The notes below the pieces were generated by a model that was not told where the DNA came from, searched no databases, and saw nothing but the letters and a program-made list of their open reading frames with translations. From contig NZ_VHLH01000003.1 of the NCBI RefSeq assembly GCF_006516965.1, forward strand, positions 22,216 through 86,215: a stretch of 64,000 nucleotides of DNA, read 5' to 3'. Positions 34,778-46,283 of the stretch are shown here, piece by piece; position 1 is the stretch's first letter; every line of letters starts with the position of its first letter. The position numbers and the translations under genes were made by a program. The DNA is from Pararhizobium mangrovi (GTDB lineage: Bacteria > Pseudomonadota > Alphaproteobacteria > Rhizobiales > Rhizobiaceae).

Positions 34778-36325
34778 TCAATACGCCTCGTTCAGGTTAA
34801 GAAGCCGGATCGGCGTCAGCAGCAGGATCTTCAGGTCGAAGAAGAGCGACCAGTTCTCGATGTAGTCGAGATCGAAGGCGGTGCGCTGGCGGATCTTCTC
34901 GTCGGTATCGGTCGGGCCGCGCCAGCCGTTGATCTGCGCCCAGCCGGTTACGCCGGGCTTCACGCGGTGGCGCGCGAAGTAGCCGTCGACGACCTCCGTA
35001 TAAAGGCCGAAATCCGTCTGGCCGTCGACCGCATGCGGTCGCGGACCGACGAGCGAAAGCTCTCCGCGCAGCACGTTGATGAACTGCGGCAGCTCATCGA
35101 GCGTCGTCTTGCGGATGAACCGTCCGACCGGGGTCACGCGCGTATCGAAGCGCTTGACGAGGTTCTTCGCCGTCGGGTCGCACTGGTCGGTGTACATCGA
35201 GCGGAACTTTAGGACCTCGATGACTTCGTTGTTGAAGCCGTGGCGCTTCTGGCGAAAGAGGACCGGACCCCTCGACGTCGCCTTCACGGCAATCGCCGTC
35301 GCCAGCATGACCGGCCACAAGAGCGCGAGCAGCAGGACGGAGAAAACGATATCGAAGCTGCGCTTTGCGACATGGTCCCAATCGGCGATCGGCCGGTCTG
35401 CGAGGTCAAGCATCGGCACCTGGCCGACGTAGGAATACGAGCGCGAACGGAAGCGAAGCTGGCTCGCATGGGCTGCCAGCCGGATATCCATCGGCAGCAC
35501 CCAGAGCGTCTTCATGAGTTGCAGCACCCGCGCTTCGGCCGTCAGCGGCAGGGTGATGATCAGCATGTCGATCCGCGCCAGACGGGCGAAAGACAGGAGG
35601 TCGCGCATGTTGCCGAGCTTCGGATAGCCGGCGACGAGGGACGGCGAGCGCGCATCCGAACGTTCGTCGAAGATGCCGCAGATGCGGATGTCGTTGTCGG
35701 GCTGGCTCTCCAGCCTGCGAACGAGATCGCGGGCCCGTTCGCCCCCACCGACGAGCACGGCGCGCCGTTCCATGTGGCCGTCGCGCGCCCAGCGCCGGAT
35801 GATGCGTGCGAGCACGAAACGCTCGACCATCAGAAACGCGCAGCCGGCCGCATACCAGCTCGAAATCCAGGGCCATAGCCCGGCCCTCGAGCCGAGCACG
35901 AAGGCAAGCGTACCGACGAGCGCGAGCGCGACGGTCCACGCCGTGATCGCGCGCGGCAGCGTACCGCCGGGCGAGCGAAGGGCGTTGACCTGATAGCTGT
36001 CGGCGAGATTAAGGGCCAATGCGGCGAGAAGGCCGCCAGCGAAGATGGCAAAGACGGCCGGGTCGCGCGGAAGCGGCGTCACCGGAAGCAGCGCAAGAAG
36101 GCCAGAGCCGGCGATGGCGAAAGCGAGGAATTCGATGACGCGTACGATGCCGGTGACGAGCTTCGGCGAATGGCTCTCGTCGCGCAACTGCACCGCGGTG
36201 CGGTAGGCAAGCGGGTTCAGGTCCTCGCTCTGCGTCGCGGCTTCGCGGTCGTCGACGGTATTCCCGGGACCGGAATCGACCGGCTCGCTCGCATCGAACC
36301 CGCATGGTTCGGGCATCTGGTTCAT
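34778..36325 (-). CDS. Undecaprenyl-phosphate sugar phosphotransferase (exopolysaccharide priming)
   Basis: 515-residue membrane enzyme of the WcaJ/ExoY-type polyprenyl phosphosugar transferase family. It loads the first sugar phosphate onto undecaprenyl phosphate for exopolysaccharide. About four N-terminal membrane helices are followed by a CoA-binding-like central domain (AVLVGGGERARDLVRRLE). The catalytic C-terminal domain contains KRSFDIVFSVLLLALLWPVM, the LDELPQFINVLRGELSLVGP block, and GVTGWAQINGWRG. The start at 36325 is my choice; an in-frame ATG at 36367 would add 14 residues. No other polysaccharide genes are adjacent. Confidence 0.9.
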   Translation of the reverse strand: MNQMPEPCGFDASEPVDSGPGNTVDDREAATQSEDLNPLAYRTAVQLRDESHSPKLVTGIVRVIEFLAFAIAGSGLLALLPVTPLPRDPAVFAIFAGGLLAALALNLADSYQVNALRSPGGTLPRAITAWTVALALVGTLAFVLGSRAGLWPWISSWYAAGCAFLMVERFVLARIIRRWARDGHMERRAVLVGGGERARDLVRRLESQPDNDIRICGIFDERSDARSPSLVAGYPKLGNMRDLLSFARLARIDMLIITLPLTAEARVLQLMKTLWVLPMDIRLAAHASQLRFRSRSYSYVGQVPMLDLADRPIADWDHVAKRSFDIVFSVLLLALLWPVMLATAIAVKATSRGPVLFRQKRHGFNNEVIEVLKFRSMYTDQCDPTAKNLVKRFDTRVTPVGRFIRKTTLDELPQFINVLRGELSLVGPRPHAVDGQTDFGLYTEVVDGYFARHRVKPGVTGWAQINGWRGPTDTDEKIRQRTAFDLDYIENWSLFFDLKILLLTPIRLLNLNEAY

Positions 36326-36665
36326 CGGCTGGCTCTCCGTTCGCCGGCACGCATAGCATCCATCCACCTAAAAAAGCGTATGTGCAGCTGCCGGTTGCGC
36401 AAGGAAAGAGTGCCGAAACGGAACATCGGCGTCGTCGGCGCCATCTGTCTTGGATCGCCAGGCACGAGCACATGATGCCGCTCACTGGACCGAGCAATCG
36501 TTATAGCCGGGCGAGCATTTCGCGTGTCGCATAGGCGACGTTTGACGATGCATTTCTTTGTCCCAGCATGGTCATGTGCTTTCTTTCCGAATAGCTATAT
36601 GTATGATCGAATATAACGAGGGCTCGCTGGGAGCCGCTCGGCACGGACGGAAGGGACATGAAGAA
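36326..36665. other. Intergenic region with modA promoter
   Basis: 340 bp between divergent genes. No gene is supported here. The AT-rich part near 36590-36620 holds a candidate ModE site and a -10-like TATGAT (36602-36607) for modA. Nothing distinctive is seen in the half next to the sugar-transferase gene. Confidence 0.5.
36593..36619. promoter_or_regulatory. Candidate ModE-type molybdate operator
   Basis: AGCTATAT (36593-36600) and ATATAACGA (36611-36619) form an inverted repeat like the CGxTATAT / ATATAxCG Mo-box. The spacing is about two bases wider than in E. coli. It overlaps the -10-like TATGAT before modA, which fits repression when molybdate is plentiful. Confidence 0.45.
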
Positions 36666-37433
36666 ATGCTGAATCGCAGATCGTTCGGGGTTGGGATCGC
36701 CGCCGCTCTCTTTGCCTTCGGCACGCTCGCCGGACCCGCCATGGCGGCGACGGCACGCGTGGCGGTCGCCGCCAACTTCACGGCGGCGGCCAAGGAAATC
36801 GGTACGGCTTTCCAGAAACAGTCGGGCGACACGATCGATTTCAGCTTCGGCTCGACGGGGCAGCTCTACAACCAGATCTCCAACGGAGCGCCCTTCGACG
36901 TCTTCCTCGCGGCCGATACCAAACGGCCGAAGATGGCGCTGGACCAGGGGTATGCGGTAAAGGGAACGGACTTTACCTACGCGATCGGCCAGATCGTGCT
37001 CTACAGCACGGACGCCGACCTCGTGAAGGGCAAGCAGACGCTGACGAAGGCGGACTTCGACAAGATCGCCATCGCCAACCCGAAGACTGCGCCCTACGGC
37101 ACCGCCGCTGTCCAGGCGATGAAGGCAATGGGCGTCTACGCCTCGTTGAAGCCGAAGGTCGTCCAGGGCAACAACATCGCCCAGACGTTCCAGTTCGTCG
37201 AAAGCGGCAATGCGGCGCTCGGATTCGTTGCGTTCTCGGAGGTCGCGCAGAGCGAGAAGGGCTCGCGCTGGGTCGTTCCTTCGGATACGTACGATCCGAT
37301 CCGCCAGAACGCGGTCATCCTGAAGAACGGGAAGGGCAACGCCGTCGCCAAGGCGTTCGTCGATTTCCTCAAGGGGCCGCAGGCGGCCAGGATCATCAAG
37401 AAGTACGGCTACGCGACCGCCAAGGGCAACTGA
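36666..37433 (+). CDS. modA: Molybdate-binding protein ModA
   Basis: 255-residue periplasmic receptor with a signal peptide (MLNRRSFGVGIAAALFAFG, cleavage near AMAATAR). ModA landmarks are ARVAVAANFTAAAKEI, FSFGSTGQLYNQISNGAPFD and FLAADTKRP. It binds molybdate or tungstate for the ModBC importer. The ATG at 36666 is preferred over the upstream in-frame ATG at 36558 because the signal peptide starts here. First of modABC plus a ModE-type gene. Confidence 0.95.
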   Translation: MLNRRSFGVGIAAALFAFGTLAGPAMAATARVAVAANFTAAAKEIGTAFQKQSGDTIDFSFGSTGQLYNQISNGAPFDVFLAADTKRPKMALDQGYAVKGTDFTYAIGQIVLYSTDADLVKGKQTLTKADFDKIAIANPKTAPYGTAAVQAMKAMGVYASLKPKVVQGNNIAQTFQFVESGNAALGFVAFSEVAQSEKGSRWVVPSDTYDPIRQNAVILKNGKGNAVAKAFVDFLKGPQAARIIKKYGYATAKGN

Positions 37434-37472
37434 CGGACGCGGAATGGGCAAGGGCGTACGAAGGGGCGTGCG

Positions 37473-38159
37473 ATGGAAGGGCTTTCGCCCGAGGTCTGGA
37501 TTGCGGTTCGCCTGACGGTCGAACTCGCATCCATCACGACGCTCCTGCTCCTCGTTCTCGCAACGCCGCTCGCCTGGTGGCTGGCACGGTCCGACGCCTG
37601 GTGGAAAGAGGTCGTCGCGGCGGTGGTCGCACTGCCGCTCGTCCTTCCGCCGACCGTGCTCGGCTTCTATTTTCTCGTCGCGCTCGGCCCCGGCGGGCCG
37701 GGTGGCTGGCTTGCCGGCCTGTGGGGCGGGCGCACGCTCGCCTTCACCTTCGAAGGCTTGGTCGCCGGTTCCGTCGTCTATTCGATGCCCTTCGTCGTAC
37801 AACCGATCCGCAACGCCTTCGAGGCCATGGGCGAACGGCCGATGGAAGTGGCCGCGACGCTTCGCGCTTCGCCGTGGCGGGCCTTCTGGACCGTCGCACT
37901 TCCGCTCGCGCGCCCGGGCCTGCTCACCGGCGCGGTTCTCGGCTTCGCGCACACCGTCGGCGAGTTCGGCGTGGTACTGATGATCGGCGGCAACATTCCC
38001 GGCGAGACCAAGGTGCTTTCCGTCGCGATCTACGATTTCGTCGAAACGCAGCAATGGCATGAAACCAACGTCATCGCTGGCGGCATGGTCGTCTTCGGAT
38101 TCCTTGCCGTCTTCGCCATGATGCTCGCCGAAAAGCGCATGCGGCCCGCCGGCGCATGA
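37473..38159 (+). CDS. modB: Molybdate ABC transporter permease ModB
   Basis: 228-residue permease with five or six membrane segments and the EAA-like loop [20 protein letters not shown] near residue 126 for contact with Mod[18 protein letters not shown] is typical of ModB. Its stop overlaps the modC start (ATGA), so the two are translationally coupled. Confidence 0.95.
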   Translation: MEGLSPEVWIAVRLTVELASITTLLLLVLATPLAWWLARSDAWWKEVVAAVVALPLVLPPTVLGFYFLVALGPGGPGGWLAGLWGGRTLAFTFEGLVAGSVVYSMPFVVQPIRNAFEAMGERPMEVAATLRASPWRAFWTVALPLARPGLLTGAVLGFAHTVGEFGVVLMIGGNIPGETKVLSVAIYDFVETQQWHETNVIAGGMVVFGFLAVFAMMLAEKRMRPAGA

Positions 38160-39262
38160 CCGAGACCGAAGGCATCGACGTCGCCTTTCGCGGCCGGCTC
38201 GGTGCGTTCGCGATGGATGTCGCCTTCAGCGTGCCCGGAAGGGGCGTGACCGCGCTCTTCGGCCCTTCGGGTTGCGGCAAGACGACGACGCTGCGCGCCA
38301 TTGCCGGACTGCAGCGGCTCCAGGGCCGCTGCCGCGTGGCCGGCGAAATCTGGCAGGACGGCGAACGTTTCCTGCCCGCCCACCGACGCGCGATCGGCTA
38401 TGTCTTTCAGGAGGCGAGCCTTTTCCCGCACCTGACCGTCGAACGCAACCTTCTCTATTCTCGCAAGGGGCAGCGGCGGCCTGCCGGGGAGGGAGAAAGC
38501 AGCGTCGACTTCGCGGAGGTCGTGGAACTGCTCGGGCTTTCCCGGCTTCTCGCTCGGCTTCCGCAGCGCCTTTCCGGCGGCGAACGCCAGCGGGTGGCGA
38601 TCGGGCGGGCGCTGTTGTCCAGGCCGAGCCTCGTCGTCATGGACGAGCCCCTGTCGGCGCTCGATACCGAGACGCGCGACGAGATCATGCCGTTCCTCGA
38701 ACGCCTGCACGAAACGCTGTCGCTGCCCATCCTTCTCGTCTCGCACGACATGGCGACCGTCGAACGGCTGGCCGACCATGTGGTGCTGATGAACGCGGGG
38801 ACGGTACAGGCCGCCGGTGCGCTGCATGCCGTACAAAGCGATCCCGCACTGCCGCTTGCCGGCCGGCGCGATGCCGCCGTCAGCCTCGAGGCGCATGTCG
38901 AAGACTACGATGCGGATTACGGGCTGGCGACGCTTGCCGTGAGCGGTGCGCGCTTTCGGGTGCCGACGGAAGGCTTGCGCGAACTCGGAAAGCCGGTCCG
39001 CATGCGCCTTGCCGCCGGCGACGTGTCGCTGGCGACGAGCCCGTCGCCCGATACGACCATCCTCAACGTGCTTCCCGCACGCATCGCTTCGCACGCGGCC
39101 TCCGGGACGCATGAGATCATTGCCGTTCTTTCGCTCGGCCATGCGGGAACGGGGGCGCGAATCCTTGCCCGCGTCACGCGCCTTTCCTGGGAGCGGCTGG
39201 CACTGGCCGATGGCATGGCCGTCCACGCACAGGTCAAGAGCGTCGCTCTCGCACGGGCCTGA
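38156..39262 (+). CDS. modC: Molybdate ABC transporter ATPase ModC
   Basis: 368-residue ATPase. Walker [10 protein letters not shown] is near residue 38, the signature [16 protein letters not shown] near residue 140, and Walker [13 protein letters not shown] near residue 160. The C-terminal ~75 residues form a MOP-type oxyanion domain ([14 protein letters not shown]), which allows regulation by bound molybdate. It drives ModB. Confidence 0.95.
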   Translation: MTETEGIDVAFRGRLGAFAMDVAFSVPGRGVTALFGPSGCGKTTTLRAIAGLQRLQGRCRVAGEIWQDGERFLPAHRRAIGYVFQEASLFPHLTVERNLLYSRKGQRRPAGEGESSVDFAEVVELLGLSRLLARLPQRLSGGERQRVAIGRALLSRPSLVVMDEPLSALDTETRDEIMPFLERLHETLSLPILLVSHDMATVERLADHVVLMNAGTVQAAGALHAVQSDPALPLAGRRDAAVSLEAHVEDYDADYGLATLAVSGARFRVPTEGLRELGKPVRMRLAAGDVSLATSPSPDTTILNVLPARIASHAASGTHEIIAVLSLGHAGTGARILARVTRLSWERLALADGMAVHAQVKSVALARA

Positions 39263-39348
39263 ACGCCGATGCTTTGCCCGGGCGGCGTGCTCGTGTAGAC
39301 CGTCTGGAACCTACCGGGAAGCCGCCGGCGACGAGGAGAATGCCGCCC

Positions 39349-39687
39349 ATGCCTTCGCTCAGCCTGCGCATCAATCTCGATCCGAAGGGCCGTATCGGGC
39401 CGGGCAAGATCGCACTCCTCGAGCACGTCGCCACCTTCGGCTCCATCTCAGCGGCCGCGCGGGAGATGCGCATGTCCTACAAGCATGCGTGGGATCTGAT
39501 CGAGGAGATGAACCGCATTTTCGGCAAGCCGCTCGTCGTAGCGCAAACGGGCGGGCGCAAGGGAGGCGGAACCGAGCTGACGCCGGCCGGCCTCGCGGTG
39601 ACCGCCCGTTTCCGGGCGATCGAACGCGCCGCCGCATCGGCTGCCGAACAGCAGATGGCGGCGCTTCAGGAAGAGATCTCGGCCTGA
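39349..39687 (+). CDS. ModE-type molybdenum regulator, DNA-binding domain only
   Basis: 112-residue protein corresponding to the N-terminal winged helix of ModE (KIALLEHVATFGSISAAARE, then MSYKHAWDLIEEMN). It has no C-terminal MOP domains, so molybdate sensing must occur differently or through a partner. Such short LysR-type HTH ModE proteins are common in alphaproteobacteria. The gene follows modC by 86 bp on the same strand and probably controls the operon through the candidate site at 36593-36619. Confidence 0.85.
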   Translation: MPSLSLRINLDPKGRIGPGKIALLEHVATFGSISAAAREMRMSYKHAWDLIEEMNRIFGKPLVVAQTGGRKGGGTELTPAGLAVTARFRAIERAAASAAEQQMAALQEEISA

Positions 39688-39738
39688 AGCGGGCGAGGGC
39701 GGTTTACCGTCCCGATAGTGCGAAACGGCAGAACGCGC

Positions 39739-39942
39739 CTACGTGGCGAGCCGTTCGCTTTCGTAGCCGGCTTCGCTCATCGCAGCGCGCAGCCTGGTAT
39801 CGTCTGCTTCGCTGTCGACGGCGACGGTGCCGGCTTTTAGATCGGCCGTTACCTTGGCCGCCGGGTCGACTTCGTGCACGGCCTTTTCGATCGCCGAGAC
39901 GCAATGGCCGCACGACATGTCCGGAACGCGATAGGTCTGCAT
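39739..39942 (-). CDS. copZ: Copper chaperone (heavy-metal-associated domain)
   Basis: 67-residue HMA-domain protein with the metal motif MSCGHC near residues 9-14 and the ferredoxin-like pattern ending ALRAAMSEAGYE-type (here RLRAAMSEAGYE). It carries Cu(I) to CopA. The gene is divergent from copA, with a copper-type operator before each gene. The length is normal for CopZ. Confidence 0.9.
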   Translation of the reverse strand: MQTYRVPDMSCGHCVSAIEKAVHEVDPAAKVTADLKAGTVAVDSEADDTRLRAAMSEAGYESERLAT

Positions 39943-39972
39943 ATCTGGTCTCCATTTCTTCGTTCGCCCATA

Positions 39973-40003
39973 CAGATGGGCCTTCCAGCCACTGGAGGCT
40001 CAA
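39973..40003 (-). promoter_or_regulatory. CueR-type promoter element of copZ
   Basis: Reading on the minus strand, TTGAGC (40003-39998) is followed by an imperfect inverted repeat covering 39999-39981 (CTCCAG TGG CTGGAAGG). The 19-bp spacing to the -10 position is typical of MerR-family activators. The -10 hexamer itself (CATCTG) is poor. Confidence 0.5.
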
Positions 40004-40052
40004 GGGGTATGGTGAGAAAACTGCGTCGAACGGAACGCGGCGAAGGCCGGGC

Positions 40053-40083
40053 TTGACCTTCCAGTTGCTGGAAGGACTACCTT
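40053..40083 (+). promoter_or_regulatory. CueR-type promoter of copA
   Basis: TTGACC (40053-40058), a long 19-bp spacer and TACCTT (40078-40083), with the perfect inverted repeat CCTTCCAG-TTG-CTGGAAGG at 40057-40075 in the spacer. This is the classic layout for MerR/CueR activation by Cu(I). No cueR gene lies beside it. Confidence 0.78.
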
Positions 40084-40107
40084 CCTGCGAAGGAAAGGAG
40101 ACCGATC

Positions 40108-42639
<2,532 letters not shown>

Positions 42640-42687
42640 ACGCCCGGCATCCGCATGATGTCGCGGATGGCACGAAAGCAAACGAAG

Positions 42688-42719
42688 AAGGCGCGCGGCA
42701 TGAGCCACGCGCCTTTTTC
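42688..42719. terminator. Factor-independent terminator after copA
   Basis: AAGGCGCGCGGC (42688-42699) pairs with GCCACGCGCCTT (42704-42715), with one mismatch and a 4-nt loop, followed by TTTTT. It ends copA transcription. With the A-rich left flank it can also serve the convergent gene at 42757. Confidence 0.85.
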
Positions 42720-42756
42720 GATATCGTCGTGTAGCGGGAAGACAGGGCCTTGTGGC

Positions 42757-43098
42757 CTACTGCTCCTGCACGCTGTTGCACAGATCGGAGACGTGATCCA
42801 TGAAGCTCGCCTTCATCTGCTGGAAGTCGCTGCAGCTGTCGCGCACCGACTGCTGATCTTCCGAGGAAGCGTCGTTGTACATCTTCATCGAATCTTCCGA
42901 CGAACGATACTGATCGCTGTCGTCCATGAAGACGTCGTGCGCGCCCTGCGTCATCGTCGAGCCGTTGTCCATCGTGCTGCCGGCCTGGGGGAACTGTCCG
43001 GAGCCGTCGTCGCTGTTCTGCGCGAGGGCAGGGGTTGCACCGACTGCAACACCGAGAAGGAGAGCGGTAGCCATTGCGGTAACGCGATTGGTCATCAT
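42757..43098 (-). CDS. Small secreted protein rich in Ser, Asp and Met, unknown function
   Basis: 113-residue protein with a signal peptide (MTNRVTAMATALLLGVAVGA, cleavage near ALAQN). The mature region is rich in Ser, Asp, Gln and Met (STMDNGSTMTQGAHDVFMDD) and has two cysteines near the end. Start codons ATG-ATG at 43098 follow TGAGGA. It lies between copA and the RND pump genes. The Met and acidic residues make periplasmic metal binding conceivable, but this is speculation. Confidence 0.7.
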   Translation of the reverse strand: MMTNRVTAMATALLLGVAVGATPALAQNSDDGSGQFPQAGSTMDNGSTMTQGAHDVFMDDSDQYRSSEDSMKMYNDASSEDQQSVRDSCSDFQQMKASFMDHVSDLCNSVQEQ

Positions 43099-43226
43099 TC
43101 CTCACATTGTATTCAATTGAACTTCTCGAACACGGTTCCAAACCGCGAAAAGCGGCGAAAGTTCCAATAATACGGCAGATTTCCGGCGTTATACTGGCCG
43201 AACTGCGACGCAGGGCGCTTTTTTTG

Positions 43227-46200
43227 TCATTCCGCCGGTTGTTCGGCGGGACGTCTCGCGAACAGCCGAGCGAACCCCCGGCCCACGCGCTCGCGGAACG
43301 CATCGATCGCACTGAAGAGCGAGGGCACGAAAAGCAGCGAGAGCAGGGTGGAGACAAGCAGGCCGCCGATCACGGCAATGGCCATCGGTGCGGAGAACTC
43401 GCTGCCTGTGCCCGTGGAGATGGCGCTCGGCAGCATGCCGGCCGTCATAGCGATCGTCGTCATGACGATCGGGCGCACGCGCTTGTGGCCGGCGTCCAGC
43501 ATGGCATCGAGCCGGCTGGAACCGCGATGCATGGACTGCACGGAAAACTCGACCAGCATGATGGCGTTCTTCGTGACGATCCCCATCAGCATCAGGAAAC
43601 CGATGATGACCGAAAGGCTGATCGCCCGGTCGGTCACATAAAGCGCCAGGATCGCGCCGCCGATGGCGAGCGGCAGCGAAAGGAGGATCGTGATCGGGGT
43701 GATGAAACTCGCGAAGAGAAGCACGAGCACGACATAGACCAGCATGATGCCCGCCCCCATGGCGAGCGCGAAGCTGGAGAAGACCTCGTTCATGATTTCC
43801 GCGTCGCCGGCGTTCTTGATCGACGTGCCGTTCGGCATGTTCCTGGCCGCCGGCAGGTTGTGGATCTTCTCGAGCACGGGGCCGAGCGGCGTACCGGGTG
43901 CGAGATCCGCCTCAACCTTCGTCTGCGAATGGCGGTCGTAGCGTTCGATGGTGGCCGGCCCGTCGGAAAAGTGGATATCGGCGACGACGCCGAGCGGCAG
44001 CGGTTTGCCGGTCGTCGTCGGCACACGCTGGTTCGCCATGCGGAAGAGGTCGTCGCGCACCTTGTCGCTCAGGCTGACGCGGATCGGTATGCGTCGGTCG
44101 CCGGTGTTGAACTTCGCCATGTTGGCTTCCGTATCGCCGATCGTGGCGATGCGGATGGTCGATGCGAGAGAACTGGCCGTCACACCGTTCTTGGCGGCGA
44201 GCTCCGGCTTCGGCGTGATGCGGATCTCCGGCCGGGTGAGGGCGGCCGAGGTCGACGGATCGACGACGCCGGGGAGCGTCTTCATCCCTTCGGCGAGCTT
44301 CTCCGCCGCCTTCGAGGCCGCCTCGACCGTATCGCCCAGAACGACGACCTGCACGTCTCGATTGCCGTCCGCGTTGGTAACGTGCATGCGCACGTCGGGA
44401 ATGCTGGCGAGCTTGGTGGCGATGACGCCTTCGAGCTGCTTGGCGGTAAGGTCGCGCTTGTCCCTGTCGACGTAATCCACCGTCAGGTTGGCCGTCGCGA
44501 TGCTGTTCGTGCCGCCGTCGACGAAGACGTGCTCCACCTGCGGCATGGTCATCAGGCGCTTCGTGATCGTGCGCGTTGCCTGGCGCGTGTCGGCAAGCGT
44601 CGATCCCGGCGGCAGTTCGACGCTGACGGCCGAACGACCCGAATCGATCGGCGGCATGAATTCCGTCGGCAGCAGGGTCGCCGAATAGATCGAGCCGGCG
44701 AAGATGCCGAGGCCGAGCAGGAGCGTCACGAAGCGATGGCGCAGCGTCCAGTTCAGGACGTGCATGTATCCCCGCATGAAGACGCCGTCGCGCTCCTTCT
44801 CCGGCTTTTCCGCGTCGCGCATGAAGTAGGCCGCCACCATCGGCGTGACGAGCCGCGCGACGAGCAGCGAGAAGAGCACGGCTACGGCGACCGTCAGCCC
44901 GAACTGCTTGAAGTATTCGCCGGCGATGCCGCCCATGAAGCCGACCGGCGCGAAGACGGCGACGATCGTGAAGCTGATCGCGATCACCGTGAGGCCGATC
45001 TCGTTCGCCGCTTCCTCGGAGGCCTCGAACGCGCGTCGGCCCATGCGGATATGGCGCACGATGTTCTCGATCTCGACGATGGCGTCGTCGACGAGGATGC
45101 CGGTGACGAGCGTGATGCCGAGCAGGCTCAGCGTGTTCAGCGAAAAGCCGAGCAGCTCCATGACGAAGAACGTCGGAATGACCGAAAGGGGCAGGGCAAG
45201 CGCGGTGAGCAACGTCGCCCGCCAGTCGCGCAGGAAGAGAAAGACGACGATGACGGCGAGTGCGGCCCCCTCGTAGAGGGTCTCCATCGCGTTGTCGTAG
45301 CTGTTGCGGGTCGAAACGGTGCTGTCGTCGATCTCGGAGATGCGAAGGTTCGGATAGTCCTTGCGGATCGACGCGAGCTCCTTCTTCACGCCTTCGGCGG
45401 TGTCGAGATCGCTCTTGCCCGTCTCGCGCACGATGCCGAAGGCGACCACCGGCTCGCCGTCGAAGAGGGCGAAGGTGCGCGGTTCCTCCGATCCGTCCGT
45501 CACGGTGCCGAGCTGGTCGAGGCGCACGGTTCGCCCGTTCGAGAGCGAAAGCGGCGTTGCCGCGAGTTTGGCCACCGTATCGACGCTGCCGAGCGTGCGG
45601 ATGGAGAATTCCTGGCCGGCGAGGTCGCCGCGTCCGCTGCCGACGTCGATGTTCGTCGCGCGGAGCTGGTCGTTGACCTGCGACGCGGTGATGCCGAGGG
45701 CGAGCAGGCGGTCGGGATCGAGTTCGACGTTGATCTCCCGGTCCGCCCCGCCGAGCCGCGACACCTGGCCGACCCCGTCGACGCCCTGCAGACGCCGCGC
45801 GATGGTGTTGTCGACGAAGTAGGACAGGTTCTCGATCGTCCGCGTCGGGTCGGCGACGGCGTAGGTGACGATCGGTCGGCCCGCGACGTCGATGCGCTTG
45901 ACGACGGGTTCCGTGATCGAGTCGGGCAGGGTGCTGCGAACCGTCGCCACCGAGTCCTCGACGGAGTTCAGGGCGTCGTTCTTGTCCTTGGAAAGCTCGA
46001 ACTCGACGGTGATCGTCGTCGTGCCGTCACTCGTGGTCGAGGTAATATGGCGGATCCCCGAGATACTGGAGATCTCGTCCTCGATCGGCTTGGTGATCTG
46101 GTCGGTGATCTCGCGCGGTGCGGCGCCGGGGTCGGCCACCGTCACGGTAACGATCGGCAGGTCCACGTTCGGGAACTGCGTGACCGGCAAGCGCATGAAG

Positions 46201-46283
46201 CTCACCGCGCCGAGCACGCACAGCACGAGGAAGAGCGCGATGGTGGGAACCGGGCGGTGGATGGACCACGTCGAAAGGTTCAT
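43227..46283 (-). CDS. RND efflux pump inner-membrane subunit
   Basis: 1018-residue transporter of the AcrB/MexB (HAE) group with twelve predicted membrane helices and two large periplasmic loops. It starts MNLSTWSIHRPVPTIALFLV. Proton-relay aspartates are seen in GILVDDAIVEIENIVRH near residue 400. It exports hydrophobic compounds with the membrane-fusion partner encoded just upstream (4-base overlap). No outer-membrane TolC gene accompanies it. The substrate is unknown; the absence of heavy-metal signature residues argues against a CzcA role. Confidence 0.93.
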   Translation of the reverse strand: MNLSTWSIHRPVPTIALFLVLCVLGAVSFMRLPVTQFPNVDLPIVTVTVADPGAAPREITDQITKPIEDEISSISGIRHITSTTSDGTTTITVEFELSKDKNDALNSVEDSVATVRSTLPDSITEPVVKRIDVAGRPIVTYAVADPTRTIENLSYFVDNTIARRLQGVDGVGQVSRLGGADREINVELDPDRLLALGITASQVNDQLRATNIDVGSGRGDLAGQEFSIRTLGSVDTVAKLAATPLSLSNGRTVRLDQLGTVTDGSEEPRTFALFDGEPVVAFGIVRETGKSDLDTAEGVKKELASIRKDYPNLRISEIDDSTVSTRNSYDNAMETLYEGAALAVIVVFLFLRDWRATLLTALALPLSVIPTFFVMELLGFSLNTLSLLGITLVTGILVDDAIVEIENIVRHIRMGRRAFEASEEAANEIGLTVIAISFTIVAVFAPVGFMGGIAGEYFKQFGLTVAVAVLFSLLVARLVTPMVAAYFMRDAEKPEKERDGVFMRGYMHVLNWTLRHRFVTLLLGLGIFAGSIYSATLLPTEFMPPIDSGRSAVSVELPPGSTLADTRQATRTITKRLMTMPQVEHVFVDGGTNSIATANLTVDYVDRDKRDLTAKQLEGVIATKLASIPDVRMHVTNADGNRDVQVVVLGDTVEAASKAAEKLAEGMKTLPGVVDPSTSAALTRPEIRITPKPELAAKNGVTASSLASTIRIATIGDTEANMAKFNTGDRRIPIRVSLSDKVRDDLFRMANQRVPTTTGKPLPLGVVADIHFSDGPATIERYDRHSQTKVEADLAPGTPLGPVLEKIHNLPAARNMPNGTSIKNAGDAEIMNEVFSSFALAMGAGIMLVYVVLVLLFASFITPITILLSLPLAIGGAILALYVTDRAISLSVIIGFLMLMGIVTKNAIMLVEFSVQSMHRGSSRLDAMLDAGHKRVRPIVMTTIAMTAGMLPSAISTGTGSEFSAPMAIAVIGGLLVSTLLSLLFVPSLFSAIDAFRERVGRGFARLFARRPAEQPAE

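Noticed and set aside
43213..43226. T-run TTTTTTT near the RND pump stop as a terminator
   Set aside because: It lies on the plus strand, where no gene ends. On the minus strand it is an A-run, and no convincing stem precedes it.
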